Assembly (NCBI GenBank): GCA_918797485.1
Contig: CAKKNE010000004.1
Coordinates: 3,224,001-3,288,000, forward strand
Direction of reading: 5' to 3'
Length of the DNA stretch: 64,000 nucleotides
From: Pelagomonas calceolata
Taxonomy: Eukaryota; Sar; Pelagophyceae; Pelagomonadales; Pelagomonadaceae
Shown here: piece by piece, positions 1-7,775 of the stretch
Position numbering within the stretch: position 1 is the stretch's first letter
Layout of the letters: every line of letters begins with the position of its first letter
Translations under genes and position numbers: made by a program
Notes under the pieces: model-generated
Seen by the model: the letters and a program-made list of their open reading frames with translations, nothing else
The model's database searches: none
Told to the model about the DNA's origin: nothing

Positions 1-734
1 GCGCGGTTCGACGAAGCGCCCGCGTACGCTTGTAATGCGTCGCCGAGCATGGCCGGGCCGGTCAGGTCGAGCACCGGGATATGGCCGCCCGCGCAGTACG
101 CGCTACGCTCGCCCGCGCATGCCTCGGCGTCCCCAGAAAACGCCGCGATGCGATCCGCGGCGAGCAAGGCGGCGTGCAACGGGAAACCGTGGCCCTTCTC
201 GCAGGCGAACGCCCAATTCAGCGGCGCCGAGGGGTCGTCGGCGACCGAGCCCTCCCACGCGAAGACGCAGCCGTCGATCTCGAGTTCGGAGAGAGGATCG
301 TCGATGCAGACCGCATCCGCGTCGAGCCACCAACCTCCGTAAGTGTGGACAAGCAGCAGCCGCGCGAGGTCCGTGCGCAGGACGAAATGTTTCGAGAACG
401 GTGGTCTCCGAAGAGCATCAATGGCGGTCGCGATTCTCGCGTCGAGCGCCGCCGCCTCGTCGAGAAACGCGTCTAGCGCCGCGTCGTCGTACCAGATCGT
501 CGCGTAGCCGGGGTTCTGTACCGCGCAGGAGACGACGTTGCGCCGCGTGCGACCGAGTCGCGCGCCGCCGCCGGCCGCCGTCAGCGCCGCGGCGGAGAAG
601 TTGTGGGACCGGTGTAGTACTCGCAGGTCGTCAATGATGCGCGGCGGCGCGTCGTGCCAGTGCGGCACGCCCGTCGCAGCGGTCTTGCGGTGGTCTAGGT
701 ACTGCTGCCCATGAATGACAGTGATTGTGCACAT
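1..734 (-). CDS. GT32-like DXD glycosyltransferase (3' end outside window)
   Basis: Open frame from ATG at 734 running off the left edge without a stop, so the C-terminus is missing; about 244 residues are present. It starts MCTITVIHGQQYLD and carries TDLARLLLVHTYGG followed by WWLDADAVCIDDP; the DAD at about residues 138-140 is the metal/nucleotide-sugar binding DXD motif of the Gly_transf_sug (GT32/Och1-like) fold, preceded by the usual R-x-D-x-x-R-x-x-x-L helix. Family knowledge implies transfer of a hexose or HexNAc from a nucleotide sugar, usually in the Golgi. No clear signal anchor is visible at this start, so an upstream exon or a different start is possible. A CTAG-type promoter element lies about 120 bp upstream. 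Confidence 0.75.
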   Translation of the reverse strand, partial: MCTITVIHGQQYLDHRKTAATGVPHWHDAPPRIIDDLRVLHRSHNFSAAALTAAGGGARLGRTRRNVVSCAVQNPGYATIWYDDAALDAFLDEAAALDARIATAIDALRRPPFSKHFVLRTDLARLLLVHTYGGWWLDADAVCIDDPLSELEIDGCVFAWEGSVADDPSAPLNWAFACEKGHGFPLHAALLAADRIAAFSGDAEACAGERSAYCAGGHIPVLDLTGPAMLGDALQAYAGASSNR

Positions 735-773
735 CAATTGCCATATCATCCTGGAGTCATCGAACCCTTACGC

Positions 774-811
774 ATGGATCGCAGACGAAGGATTTGGGCT
801 GCCCGATGCAG
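774..811. repeat. Duplicated upstream segment, copy 1
   Basis: A 38-nt stretch beginning ATGGATCGCAGACGAAGG is nearly identical to 2354-2390, with one T inserted or deleted. Both copies sit upstream of a minus-strand gene (the glycosyltransferase and the PC-esterase) and within about 50 bp of a CTAG element, so a small promoter region seems to have been duplicated. Confidence 0.8.
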
Positions 812-855
812 TGACGGCGTGTTTAGGCCACCAAAAAAGCAGGCTTGTCGGAATT

Positions 856-879
856 CCTAGTGTCTTACCGGCCGCTAGC
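856..879 (+). promoter_or_regulatory. CTAG element 1 (GTGTCTTAC orientation)
   Basis: CCTAGTGTCTTAC then CGGC then CGCTAGC. It lies about 120 bp upstream of the glycosyltransferase start at 734; the gene on its other side ends toward it (stop at 975). The rest of the 735-974 spacer holds only the duplicated segment at 774-811. Confidence 0.7.
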
Positions 880-974
880 AAAGCCGTGCACAAACTATAT
901 TCGCGCCAAACTTCAGGCAATTTTAACTGGCCCTAGCCGAATGAGAAAATTGTGCGCGGACATAACAAATCACA

Positions 975-2232
975 TCAATAAAGGTCGACGCTCCGCCCCG
1001 CGAAAGCCGCGTCGACGGCCTCGACGAGCTCGCCGAGGATCGCCTCGACCAGCCCGGGCGAAAAGCAGAAGTGCGTGCAGTCGCGGCCGCCCGGGTGCAA
1101 GTCCCAGAGCGGCTGCGTGAGCTCGTGGAGCCGGAGCATGCGCAGCCGCGGCGTCGGTCCGCCGGTGCGGTTCCCCTGGGCCGCGCGGAAGGCGTCCCAG
1201 GCGACGGCGTTGCGCCAGCCCGTGTCGAGCTCCGCCTCGGGGTGCTGCCGTCCCGCGCCGTGGCAGGACGCGTTGTGGAACGACGCCGGCACGCAGTTGT
1301 AGTGCGCGATGGGGCGCGCGCTGGATTTCATCCCAGATGCGAAGTAGCCGCCCGTCGTCGTCGCCTGTGTGGAAATCAAAATTTTACGGCGCGTTCCTCC
1401 ACGCCATCGACGCGACGCCTGCTCGATGGCGTGGCGATGCCGGTTCCGCTCGACCGAGCCACGACGGCCGCGTCATGCACCCGACGCACTGGTTGATTTC
1501 CACACAGATCGTCGCGAAGTGCTGGGCCGTCGTTTCCGCGTACAGGGCGACCGCGCCCGCGTCGACGGCCTCCATGAGGACGGAAAAGATGACCTTGAGG
1601 TGCGCCGCCAGCTCCGCGTGGTCGTGGTGGTGCAGCCCCATGTTCGCCACGAAGACAGTTTGGGAAGAGGCCGCGCCCACCACGCCCCGCTGCCACGCCT
1701 CGTTTTCGGTGGACGGTATTATAGGAGCCCCCGCTGGAAGCAGGCTTCGACGAGCGACGCCCAACTCATCGAAGGGACTGAAGCCGCAGTACTCTTGGCT
1801 CGTCTCGACGATCTGCCGCGCCACGGAGTCGCCCATCCACCGGACCAGAGTAATGTCGCGGCGCGCCCGCATCTCACGATACGCTCCGCAACGATTGGTC
1901 GCGTTGGGCCCGGGGAGCCAGCTCGGCCACGCGTAGGTCGACTTACGCGCCCGCAGCGCGGGCCAGCCCTCGTGCGGCCGGTTCGGTACCGCGTTCACGA
2001 ACTTCGGGCAGTCGTGGCGCGTCTGGTGCTTGCCGTCTTGCCGATGAGGCTTGCAGGCTTTTTTTGTGCAGTTGCCCGCCGTGAAGAGCAGGCAGGCCTC
2101 GCAGTCAGTGCGCGGCACGGCCGCCCAGACGGCGCGCTGCGCCGTGTCGTTCCGCGACGAGAGGTCGTAGGTGCGGCAGGCCCGCTCGGTCGCGCTGGCA
2201 GCAATGAGCGTGCAGAGCAGGTGCCGGATCAT
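975..2232 (-). CDS. PC-esterase / trichome-birefringence-like O-acyltransferase
   Basis: Two exons, 2232-1504 and 1364-975, give 372 residues. The N-terminus MIRHLLCTLIAASA is signal-peptide-like. RWMGDSVARQ (GDS at residues 134-136) and DCTHFC (D338, H341) are the two hallmark motifs of the PC-esterase domain (TBL/PMR5/Cas1p families), which O-acetylates polysaccharides in the secretory path. Many cysteines and an NAT glycosylation site fit a lumenal or secreted protein. The exons are separated by an introner (1365-1507) lying between the GDS and D-x-x-H motifs; joining ATC TGT to GCG ACG restores the frame. The N-terminal half is Cys-rich, a feature of the TBL N-domain. The acceptor polysaccharide cannot be told. 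Confidence 0.8.
1365..1507 (-). mobile_element. Introner element 1 (intron 1365-1503 of the PC-esterase gene)
   Basis: Perfect 15-bp terminal inverted repeats, CTGTGTGGAAATCAA and its complement, at 1365-1379 and 1493-1507, flanked by 8-bp target duplications (GTCGTCGC at 1357-1364, ATCGTCGC at 1508-1515, one mismatch). Inside is a hairpin with arms CCACGCCATCGA / TCGATGGCGTGG. On the coding (minus) strand the donor GTGGAA lies 4 nt inside the element and the acceptor ACAG is its last base. This is a non-autonomous DNA transposon acting as an intron, like the introners known from Aureococcus and Micromonas. Confidence 0.9.
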
Positions 2233-2353
2233 CTCTCAGCTGCAGCTGTCTATGCTGCGCGGCGACCGTGGATATGAGGAGGTACCCTATCCTCTTGCCG
2301 CAGCCATTGCCATTCGGCCTAGCGCCGATAGCAATCGAGTTGCCGAGTGATAT

Positions 2354-2390
2354 ATGGATCGCAGACGAAGGATTGGGCTGCCCGATGCAG
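2354..2390. repeat. Duplicated upstream segment, copy 2
   Basis: Near-identical partner of 774-811, upstream of the PC-esterase start at 2232 and about 40 bp from the CTAG element at 2432. Confidence 0.8.
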
Positions 2391-2431
2391 CGGATAGCGC
2401 GTGCCAGGCGCGACAAGTGACGGCTTGTATT

Positions 2432-2455
2432 GCTAGTGTCTTACAGGACGCTAGC
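2432..2455 (+). promoter_or_regulatory. CTAG element 2
   Basis: GCTAGTGTCTTACA, GGA, CGCTAGC. Centre of the divergent spacer 2233-2644: about 200 bp from the PC-esterase ATG on one side and 190 bp from the ATG at 2645 on the other. The spacer shows nothing else beyond the duplicated segment. Confidence 0.8.
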
Positions 2456-2644
2456 GGATTATCCCGGCACACGTTAAGTTTTCAGCCCACGCGCGGCAGC
2501 CGGTACCCCGCCGCGTCGACGGTGTGACAACGCTGCGCCACAGCCCAGGTGCCACGCGCACCACCGGACACAAGAGCCCGCGCGTCTCACGCGTCGTTAC
2601 AGCAAAACCGTCTGACGACGCAGCAGCGGAGTAAAAAAGCGACC

Positions 2645-3412
2645 ATGGAGTTCATCACGCAACAAACACAAAGCATGAGCCTCGCCGGCGCGCCGCCGCA
2701 GCGCCAGCCCAAAAAGTACGGCGGCGGCGGCCAGCGCCACCAAAAGAACCGCCGCGGCGGCAAGGCGAATCACAACAAACAGAAGCAGCCGGGCGACAAC
2801 AAGGAGAACCAGAGGAACGGCGCCAACGCGCGAAGGAGGCACCGCCAGCACCGCGGCGGCGGCGGCCAGAAGCGGGCCCTCGCGGCCGCGGCCGCGGCCG
2901 GCCAACCGCCGCCGCAGGGCTTCTACTGGGTCGGCTACGGCGGCATGCCCTTCCAGCCGGCGCCGGGGACCTACCCGAACCGGACCTACGTCAGACCCAA
3001 CGTACAGGCGCCGCCACCGTGGCCGGGCGTCTTCCACGCGCCGCCCCGGGCGCCGGCCGAGGAGGGACCCTCGTTATGCTTCACGGTCGGCGACACGCCG
3101 GCCAAGGCCGTCGTCACGCCGCAGCGCAAGCCGTCTTCTACAATCTGCCCGACGACCTGCGGGCCGACGCCGAACTCGGACGCAAAGCTGCGGCGGAACC
3201 TCGCGGACGTCTACGCGTCCTTCGACTGCGTGCTCATGAACCACGCGATTGAAGTGAGCGAGCGGGCGGCGGCTGCACGGACACAGGGGCCACGCGAAGA
3301 GCTCACGGCCGACGCGGCGTTGGCGGCGGCCGCGGCGGCTTCTGCGGATGCGGCCCTTGCCGCTGCGGCGGACGCCGCGCTCGGGGATGCTTCGACGTCG
3401 TCGGAGAGGTGA
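2645..3412 (+). CDS. Low-complexity basic N-terminus protein, unknown function
   Basis: 255 residues from the ATG at 2645 (context GACCATGGAG), MEFITQQTQSMSLAG. Residues about 20-85 are Gly/Arg/Lys/Gln/Asn-rich (KKYGGGGQRHQKNRRGG), as in RGG-type RNA-binding tails; a Pro/Tyr-rich stretch follows, then a short ordered-looking part (DAKLRRNLADVYASFDCVLMN) and an Ala-rich C-terminus. No named domain is recognised. The basic Gly/Arg region suggests RNA association, which is inference only. Head-to-head with the PC-esterase gene across a CTAG element. Confidence 0.6.
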   Translation: MEFITQQTQSMSLAGAPPQRQPKKYGGGGQRHQKNRRGGKANHNKQKQPGDNKENQRNGANARRRHRQHRGGGGQKRALAAAAAAGQPPPQGFYWVGYGGMPFQPAPGTYPNRTYVRPNVQAPPPWPGVFHAPPRAPAEEGPSLCFTVGDTPAKAVVTPQRKPSSTICPTTCGPTPNSDAKLRRNLADVYASFDCVLMNHAIEVSERAAAARTQGPREELTADAALAAAAAASADAALAAAADAALGDASTSSER

Positions 3413-3472
3413 CACGGTGCGTAAGAAGACATATCGTATGAGTCCGACGTCGCGTCGATAGCGTTCCGCGCT

Positions 3473-3496
3473 GCTAGTGTGTTACAGGCCGCTAGC
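3473..3496 (+). promoter_or_regulatory. CTAG element 3
   Basis: GCTAGTGTGTTACA, GGC, CGCTAGC (one change from consensus). In the 312-bp gap between two plus-strand genes (stop 3412, ATG 3725), about 230 bp upstream of the second, so this copy can only serve one gene. Nothing else is seen in the gap. Confidence 0.75.
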
Positions 3497-3724
3497 TAAA
3501 TAGCCCAGTGCCAAAAAGTGGTGGACTGCGGCGCACAGATCGCTGGTACACCAGCCGTAGCGCGGTGGTTCGAACAGCGCCTGATCGCTGCTAGTGCTGG
3601 CGAAGAGAAAACGGCACCTCGCGCCGTAGCGTAGACAAAAAGCTCTTCAGACTCCCAGAGCCCCTGGCCGAAAAAAGCGCTCCGGCGAGGACAAAAGAAT
3701 AAAACACGAGGTCAAAAGCATAAA

Positions 3725-4774
3725 ATGGCCGCCCTCGTCGCCAGCCCAAACCAAGACACCCCTTTGGGAGGCGAAAACTACGTCGTCGTGACGATCGAGG
3801 AGGTCGAGCTCTCGCTGAACGCCGTCGTCGCCTTACCGAGCGACGACGAGGACGATAATGAAGGCGCCGCCGACGCCGCGCTGGAGGCGCGCGTGGCGGC
3901 GACGCAGCAGGTCGCCGACGTCCAGGAGCTCTGGATGTTAGATAGGTCCGCGAAGGCTCGAAGGGACGCGGCTTTGTTAGGCGGTTCCTCTGAAGCCGTC
4001 GTGCCCGAGGACGATGAACTGAGACGGAATCAATTACGGGCGTCCCTCATAACGAGGCAGGCGCCCTCACCACAATTGAATCCGCCGCCCTCGTTTACGA
4101 CGACCGACGACTTGGTCGCCCACGTCCAGGAGGGCGTCACGTACACGCACGCGGTCAAACAAAGCGCGACGAAACGCGACGGCGGCGAGGCGCAGTCGCG
4201 GAGGGACGTGGAAAGAGACCGGTTGTTGCTGGATGGGCGGGGGCCGGCGCTCGAGGGTGGTAGGGTCGGCTACGACCGCGTCGTCGCGTCGTTGGTGAGC
4301 GCGCAGCGGAAACTCGTGCAGCGGGCCGACGCGGCGGCCTGGCGCCAGAATGTAAATGATGCGACGTACGATGCCTTCGCCAAGGCGGCTCTGGTTGCGG
4401 TGAATCGCACGGAGAGCGGCGGGGCCGCCTTAGACGCGGTCGTCGCGACGGTGGCCGGCGAAGACGGTTCAAAACTATTAGTACCGGTGCCCGATTCCAG
4501 AAGAGCGGAACCTTTGAGGGTCCACTTGGATCTGGGGCCGTACGCTTGTGACGACGGCTGGCGCTGGGGCATTAGGGCAAGGGTCGAGGGCACGACGTTC
4601 TACCGCCTCTTCGCGCCGGACGACTTCGACGAGGAACGGTTGCGGTGTACGGCGCGCTACGCGAACGCGCTGCTGCTGCCGCTCGACGGGCTGGGCGCCG
4701 AGGCGGTCGTCCGGGACGCGTCACGCGCGAGCGTCGTCGTCGCGCTCGAGCCGCCGGATCCGAAGCAGGCGTAG
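3725..4774 (+). CDS. Conserved-looking unknown protein, 349 residues
   Basis: Starts MAALVASPNQDTPLGGENYV in context AAAATGGCC. The N-terminal third is acidic (PSDDEDDNEG near residue 40), the middle is predicted helical and charged, and the C-terminal 100 residues look like a compact beta-rich domain (LRVHLDLGPYACDDGWRWG, TTFYRLFAPDDFDEERLRC). No family motif is recognised. No signal peptide or membrane segment; likely cytosolic or nuclear. Confidence 0.6.
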   Translation: MAALVASPNQDTPLGGENYVVVTIEEVELSLNAVVALPSDDEDDNEGAADAALEARVAATQQVADVQELWMLDRSAKARRDAALLGGSSEAVVPEDDELRRNQLRASLITRQAPSPQLNPPPSFTTTDDLVAHVQEGVTYTHAVKQSATKRDGGEAQSRRDVERDRLLLDGRGPALEGGRVGYDRVVASLVSAQRKLVQRADAAAWRQNVNDATYDAFAKAALVAVNRTESGGAALDAVVATVAGEDGSKLLVPVPDSRRAEPLRVHLDLGPYACDDGWRWGIRARVEGTTFYRLFAPDDFDEERLRCTARYANALLLPLDGLGAEAVVRDASRASVVVALEPPDPKQA

Positions 4775-5069
4775 TCCCTCTCTCGTCGTGTGTATGTAGT
4801 AGTTTCCATTGGCCTGTGGTTTTACGCGGCGATGGCGTCCGGGCAAAACCTGTTTTGTTGCTCGAGTCTCGAGGCTGCAGCAAAGAGCGATTGCCGCGAT
4901 AGCCGTAGCCGCCCGCGTTCGTGAGTCGCTCCTTTCAAACGCCTCGAGACGCGCGAACGACGAGCCATCAATCTCTCGGCTCCTGCTGCACAGTTTTGCT
5001 TCAGTGATCCACAGGCGATTTTATTGTGAGGACCGGCGGAGCTGCGAGCTTAGATACACGATACAGGCG

Positions 5070-5486
5070 ATGCCCGAAGCCGCCGACGCGCCGGGCGCGG
5101 AGGAGGAAAAGGACGACGACGCGGGCCTGGGCGGGCTCTTCGACGACTCGCCGGACTCGGAGCCGGGTTCGCCACACATCATGAGCGCCGCCTGGGTCGA
5201 ACAAATGGCACGTGACCCAGGTTTCCAGCGGCATTTGCCTGGGATCGATCTCGCCTCCGCGCTGGCACGGATGGACCTTTCCCAGCGGGGTCAGGTCACA
5301 GAGCTCATAGCCAGGATCGAGGAACAGATGGCAAGAGCCGACGCGGAGGAAGCACGATGCGTCGCGACTGAGGCACAAATTGCCGAGGCAGTTAGACGAC
5401 GCGTTGCGGCGGAGGCACGAATTGCCGAGAGCAATAGACAAATCGCCGAGGAACACGCGAACGACCAATTCCCGGCAGGCGGGTAA
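5070..5486 (+). CDS. Small acidic, coiled-coil unknown protein
   Basis: 138 residues from ATG 5070 (MPEAADAPGAEEEKDDD). An acidic N-terminus with a Gly-Leu-Phe-Asp cluster (GLGGLFDDSPDSEPGSP) is followed by MSAAWVEQMARDPGFQRHLPG, faintly like an STI1-type helix, then an Ala/Glu/Arg heptad region to the C-terminus. The frame stays open upstream to about 4809 but the composition there is not protein-like, so the internal ATG is preferred. Its stop is 12 bp from the stop of the convergent next gene. The 295-bp gap 4775-5069 holds no visible feature. Confidence 0.45.
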   Translation: MPEAADAPGAEEEKDDDAGLGGLFDDSPDSEPGSPHIMSAAWVEQMARDPGFQRHLPGIDLASALARMDLSQRGQVTELIARIEEQMARADAEEARCVATEAQIAEAVRRRVAAEARIAESNRQIAEEHANDQFPAGG

Positions 5487-5498
5487 GAAATGATAAGG

Positions 5499-6428
5499 TT
5501 ACACGGCGAACAGCGCCTCCCACTTGTCCCCCCGCTTCGGCGGCGGTCGCTTCGGCGGCGGCTCGTCGACGTCCTCCGACGGCTCGACGACGACGCGCCG
5601 CTGCTTCCCGTCCACGTCCTCGAGCAGCTCCTCTGCCAGCGCCCGCGCGACGGGCGACCCGCGCCGGAGCGCCCGTCGCGACACGCGCCGCGCGGAGAGC
5701 TCCGCGGCACACAAACGCCCGGGCCCGGCCCAGGCCGGCGCCTCGCCGAGCCGCCGGTACGAGACGGCGTTCCGCGAGACGACGTATGATTCCCTACATT
5801 TCAGGCCCTTCTGCGCGCGCCGCGCCGCCGCCGTCTTCGCGCCGCCGACGCCGACGCCGAAGAGCCGCGCGAGGCCCCGCTTTTTGGGAGTCCCAACGTA
5901 GGCGTCGACTCTAGTTTCAAAGCCCTCGACGGCGAAGGTGGACACGCGCGGTTCCAAAGCTTTGTCTGCCGTCCGCGAACGGAGGGCCACCGTCGTGCCA
6001 TCGCGACGCAGTCCCAAGCGCACCGTCGCCGCGTAGGGCGGCGGCCGCGCTACGCTACGCGGCGGCGCGTCGGGCCGCGCGCGCCACTCGATGAGTTCGT
6101 CGCTTTCGTCGGCGTACGCGTACCTCCTTCGCACCTCGAACGCCCGCGGCTCTACCAAAAAGTCGTCGTCGTTCACATCATCCTCAGAATCGCCTCTTCT
6201 CGCGTCGCCCCGCAGCGCACGCGTCGCCTCGACGCCCTCGAGCCGCGCTATAACCACTCCCGTCGCCGGGTCCGTGAGCTGCCCGCTGCAGCGCCAGTAG
6301 TGCCACTGGCGCCCGCAGCCGAAGCGGGCGTCGCGCCATTTGTTAAATTGACGCGCGCGCGTGCGGAGCTTGTTGGCACATGCTGTTGTTGCCAGAAGTA
6401 ATAGCAGGCAGCGGCACGGCTTCGTCAT
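5499..6428 (-). CDS. Secreted or plastid-type unknown protein
   Basis: 309 residues from ATG 6428. MTKPCRCLLLLLATTACANK is a clear hydrophobic signal sequence, so the protein enters the secretory system or, in a red-lineage alga, possibly the plastid. The body begins FNKWRDARFGCGRQWHYWRCSG, then charged beta-rich stretches and a Pro/Lys-rich tail (EPPPKRPPPKRGDKWEALF). Overall layout (short W/G-rich start, interrupted beta strands) is loosely like DUF3598/lipocalin-type plastid proteins, but no diagnostic motif was found. An open frame continues upstream of 6428 across the CTAG element but is not credible as protein. Confidence 0.6.
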   Translation of the reverse strand: MTKPCRCLLLLLATTACANKLRTRARQFNKWRDARFGCGRQWHYWRCSGQLTDPATGVVIARLEGVEATRALRGDARRGDSEDDVNDDDFLVEPRAFEVRRRYAYADESDELIEWRARPDAPPRSVARPPPYAATVRLGLRRDGTTVALRSRTADKALEPRVSTFAVEGFETRVDAYVGTPKKRGLARLFGVGVGGAKTAAARRAQKGLKCRESYVVSRNAVSYRRLGEAPAWAGPGRLCAAELSARRVSRRALRRGSPVARALAEELLEDVDGKQRRVVVEPSEDVDEPPPKRPPPKRGDKWEALFAV

Positions 6429-6530
6429 GCTCAGCGAACGGCCGCACGGGTGCGCGCTGCAGCGATGCGATATCAGAACGGTCTGCGCGCGCGTCTGTGC
6501 AGCTGTGGGCGAGCTGTGCGGCTGAATGGG

Positions 6531-6553
6531 GCTAGCGGTGCGTAACACACTAG
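6531..6553 (-). promoter_or_regulatory. CTAG element 4 (slightly degenerate)
   Basis: GCTAGCG, GTGCG, TAACACACTAG. Lies between divergent genes, 103 bp from the ATG at 6428 and 135 bp from the ATG at 6688. Confidence 0.65.
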
Positions 6554-6687
6554 ATTTCTTTTTGCTTTGGGCTGCCCATCGCTGCCAAACACTGGCATAC
6601 GTGCTCGTCGGGCCCGCAGAATACGCTCCAGGCCGTTGAGGCTGCCCACTCCCACGCTTGCCGCCGCGGCAGCAAAGACAGACAGCC

Positions 6688-7563
6688 ATGGCACCCGCTC
6701 CCCCAAGCAAGGAGCTCTCCAGCCTCGAAAGCACGATAATCGGAGGCATCACTGGGAGCATCGCGGAAGCAGTGGTCATGCCGGCATTGGTCATCAAGAC
6801 GAGGATGATGGCCCAAGGCGCCGACGCGTCGCTCACGAGCTACCGGAGCGCCGCCCATGCTGCCTCGACCATGCTCCGCGACGAAGGGTTTGGCGCGTTC
6901 TACAAGGGGCTCGGTCTCTCTGTAGTATTCACTCCGTTAGCGCGCGGTTTGTACATGACGGGCATCGAAATGAGCCATTCGACCTTCGGCTCCGGCACTT
7001 CCGCGACGGATTTTGCGGCCGGGATGAGCGCCCAGCTCGTGTCGTCGATCGCGTACGTGCCCCGCGATATTGTGGTGGAGCGCTGCGCCATCGACGGCCA
7101 GATCGCCAAGCAGGTCGGCTCGACGGCCTCGTCGCTCGCGGCTCTGCGTACAATTTTCTCGACGGAGGGCGCCATGGGCTTCTTCCGGGCCTTCGTGCCG
7201 CACCAGCTCGTCTGGGTGCCCTTCAACGGCATCTTCATGTGGGCCCTGGGCCGGTGCAAGCAGTTCGGAGACGGTGAGCAGACCTACATAAGGGGCGTCG
7301 GGAACACGTTCTGCGCCGCGGCCTTCGCCGCCGCGTGCACGAACCCGATCGACGTCATCAAGACGCGGATGCAGATCGCCGGCGCGAACACGGAGGTCTT
7401 CGCCTACTCAGGACCGGCGGACTGCCTGAAGCAATTGATAAGGAAGGAGGGCGTGCGCGCCCTCTTCGCCGGCATCGGCGGGCGCTTCCTCTACACCGGC
7501 CCGGCCTTCGCGATCTTCTTCCCGACCTACGATTTGCTGAAGACGGCGTACGTGGCGCTGTGA
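6688..7563 (+). CDS. Mitochondrial carrier family (SLC25) protein
   Basis: 291 residues, the normal length for a three-repeat carrier. Signature motifs: MPALVIKTRM (repeat 1, without the usual acidic residue after Pro), VPRDIVVERCAI (repeat 2), NPIDVIKTRMQ (repeat 3), each followed by a helix and an EG-x-x-A/G-F-[YF]-x-G type loop (DEGFGAFYKGL, EGAMGFFRAF, KEGVRALFAGIGGRF). It should sit in the mitochondrial inner membrane and exchange a metabolite or cofactor; the substrate cannot be assigned. Start chosen at 6688 (ACAGCCATGG) rather than the in-frame ATG at 6658. Confidence 0.9.
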   Translation: MAPAPPSKELSSLESTIIGGITGSIAEAVVMPALVIKTRMMAQGADASLTSYRSAAHAASTMLRDEGFGAFYKGLGLSVVFTPLARGLYMTGIEMSHSTFGSGTSATDFAAGMSAQLVSSIAYVPRDIVVERCAIDGQIAKQVGSTASSLAALRTIFSTEGAMGFFRAFVPHQLVWVPFNGIFMWALGRCKQFGDGEQTYIRGVGNTFCAAAFAAACTNPIDVIKTRMQIAGANTEVFAYSGPADCLKQLIRKEGVRALFAGIGGRFLYTGPAFAIFFPTYDLLKTAYVAL

Positions 7564-7775
7564 CGCGCGAGGACTCTTGAATTCGCCGGTCCGGGGAGTT
7601 GTGTGTCGTCGCTGCGACCACTGGGGCCACGACGCCATCGACGCGCGCGCGGCGGCGACCACGCAGATCTCGTGGCGCAGCTCCACCTGCTCGAGAGCAT
7701 TGATTTGCCCATAGTTAACATAGTAAGCCTGTTGTGCATTAATAAACGAACGTAAGTTACTTCAGTACAACCCTC

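Noticed and set aside
975-1379. Separate 134-codon gene downstream of the PC-esterase
   Set aside because: It is the second exon: it supplies the missing D-x-x-H motif, joins in frame after the introner, and begins at no ATG.
5499-6836. 445-codon version of the secreted protein starting at 6836
   Set aside because: The upstream part runs across a promoter element and the divergent carrier gene; the signal peptide at 6428 is the natural start.
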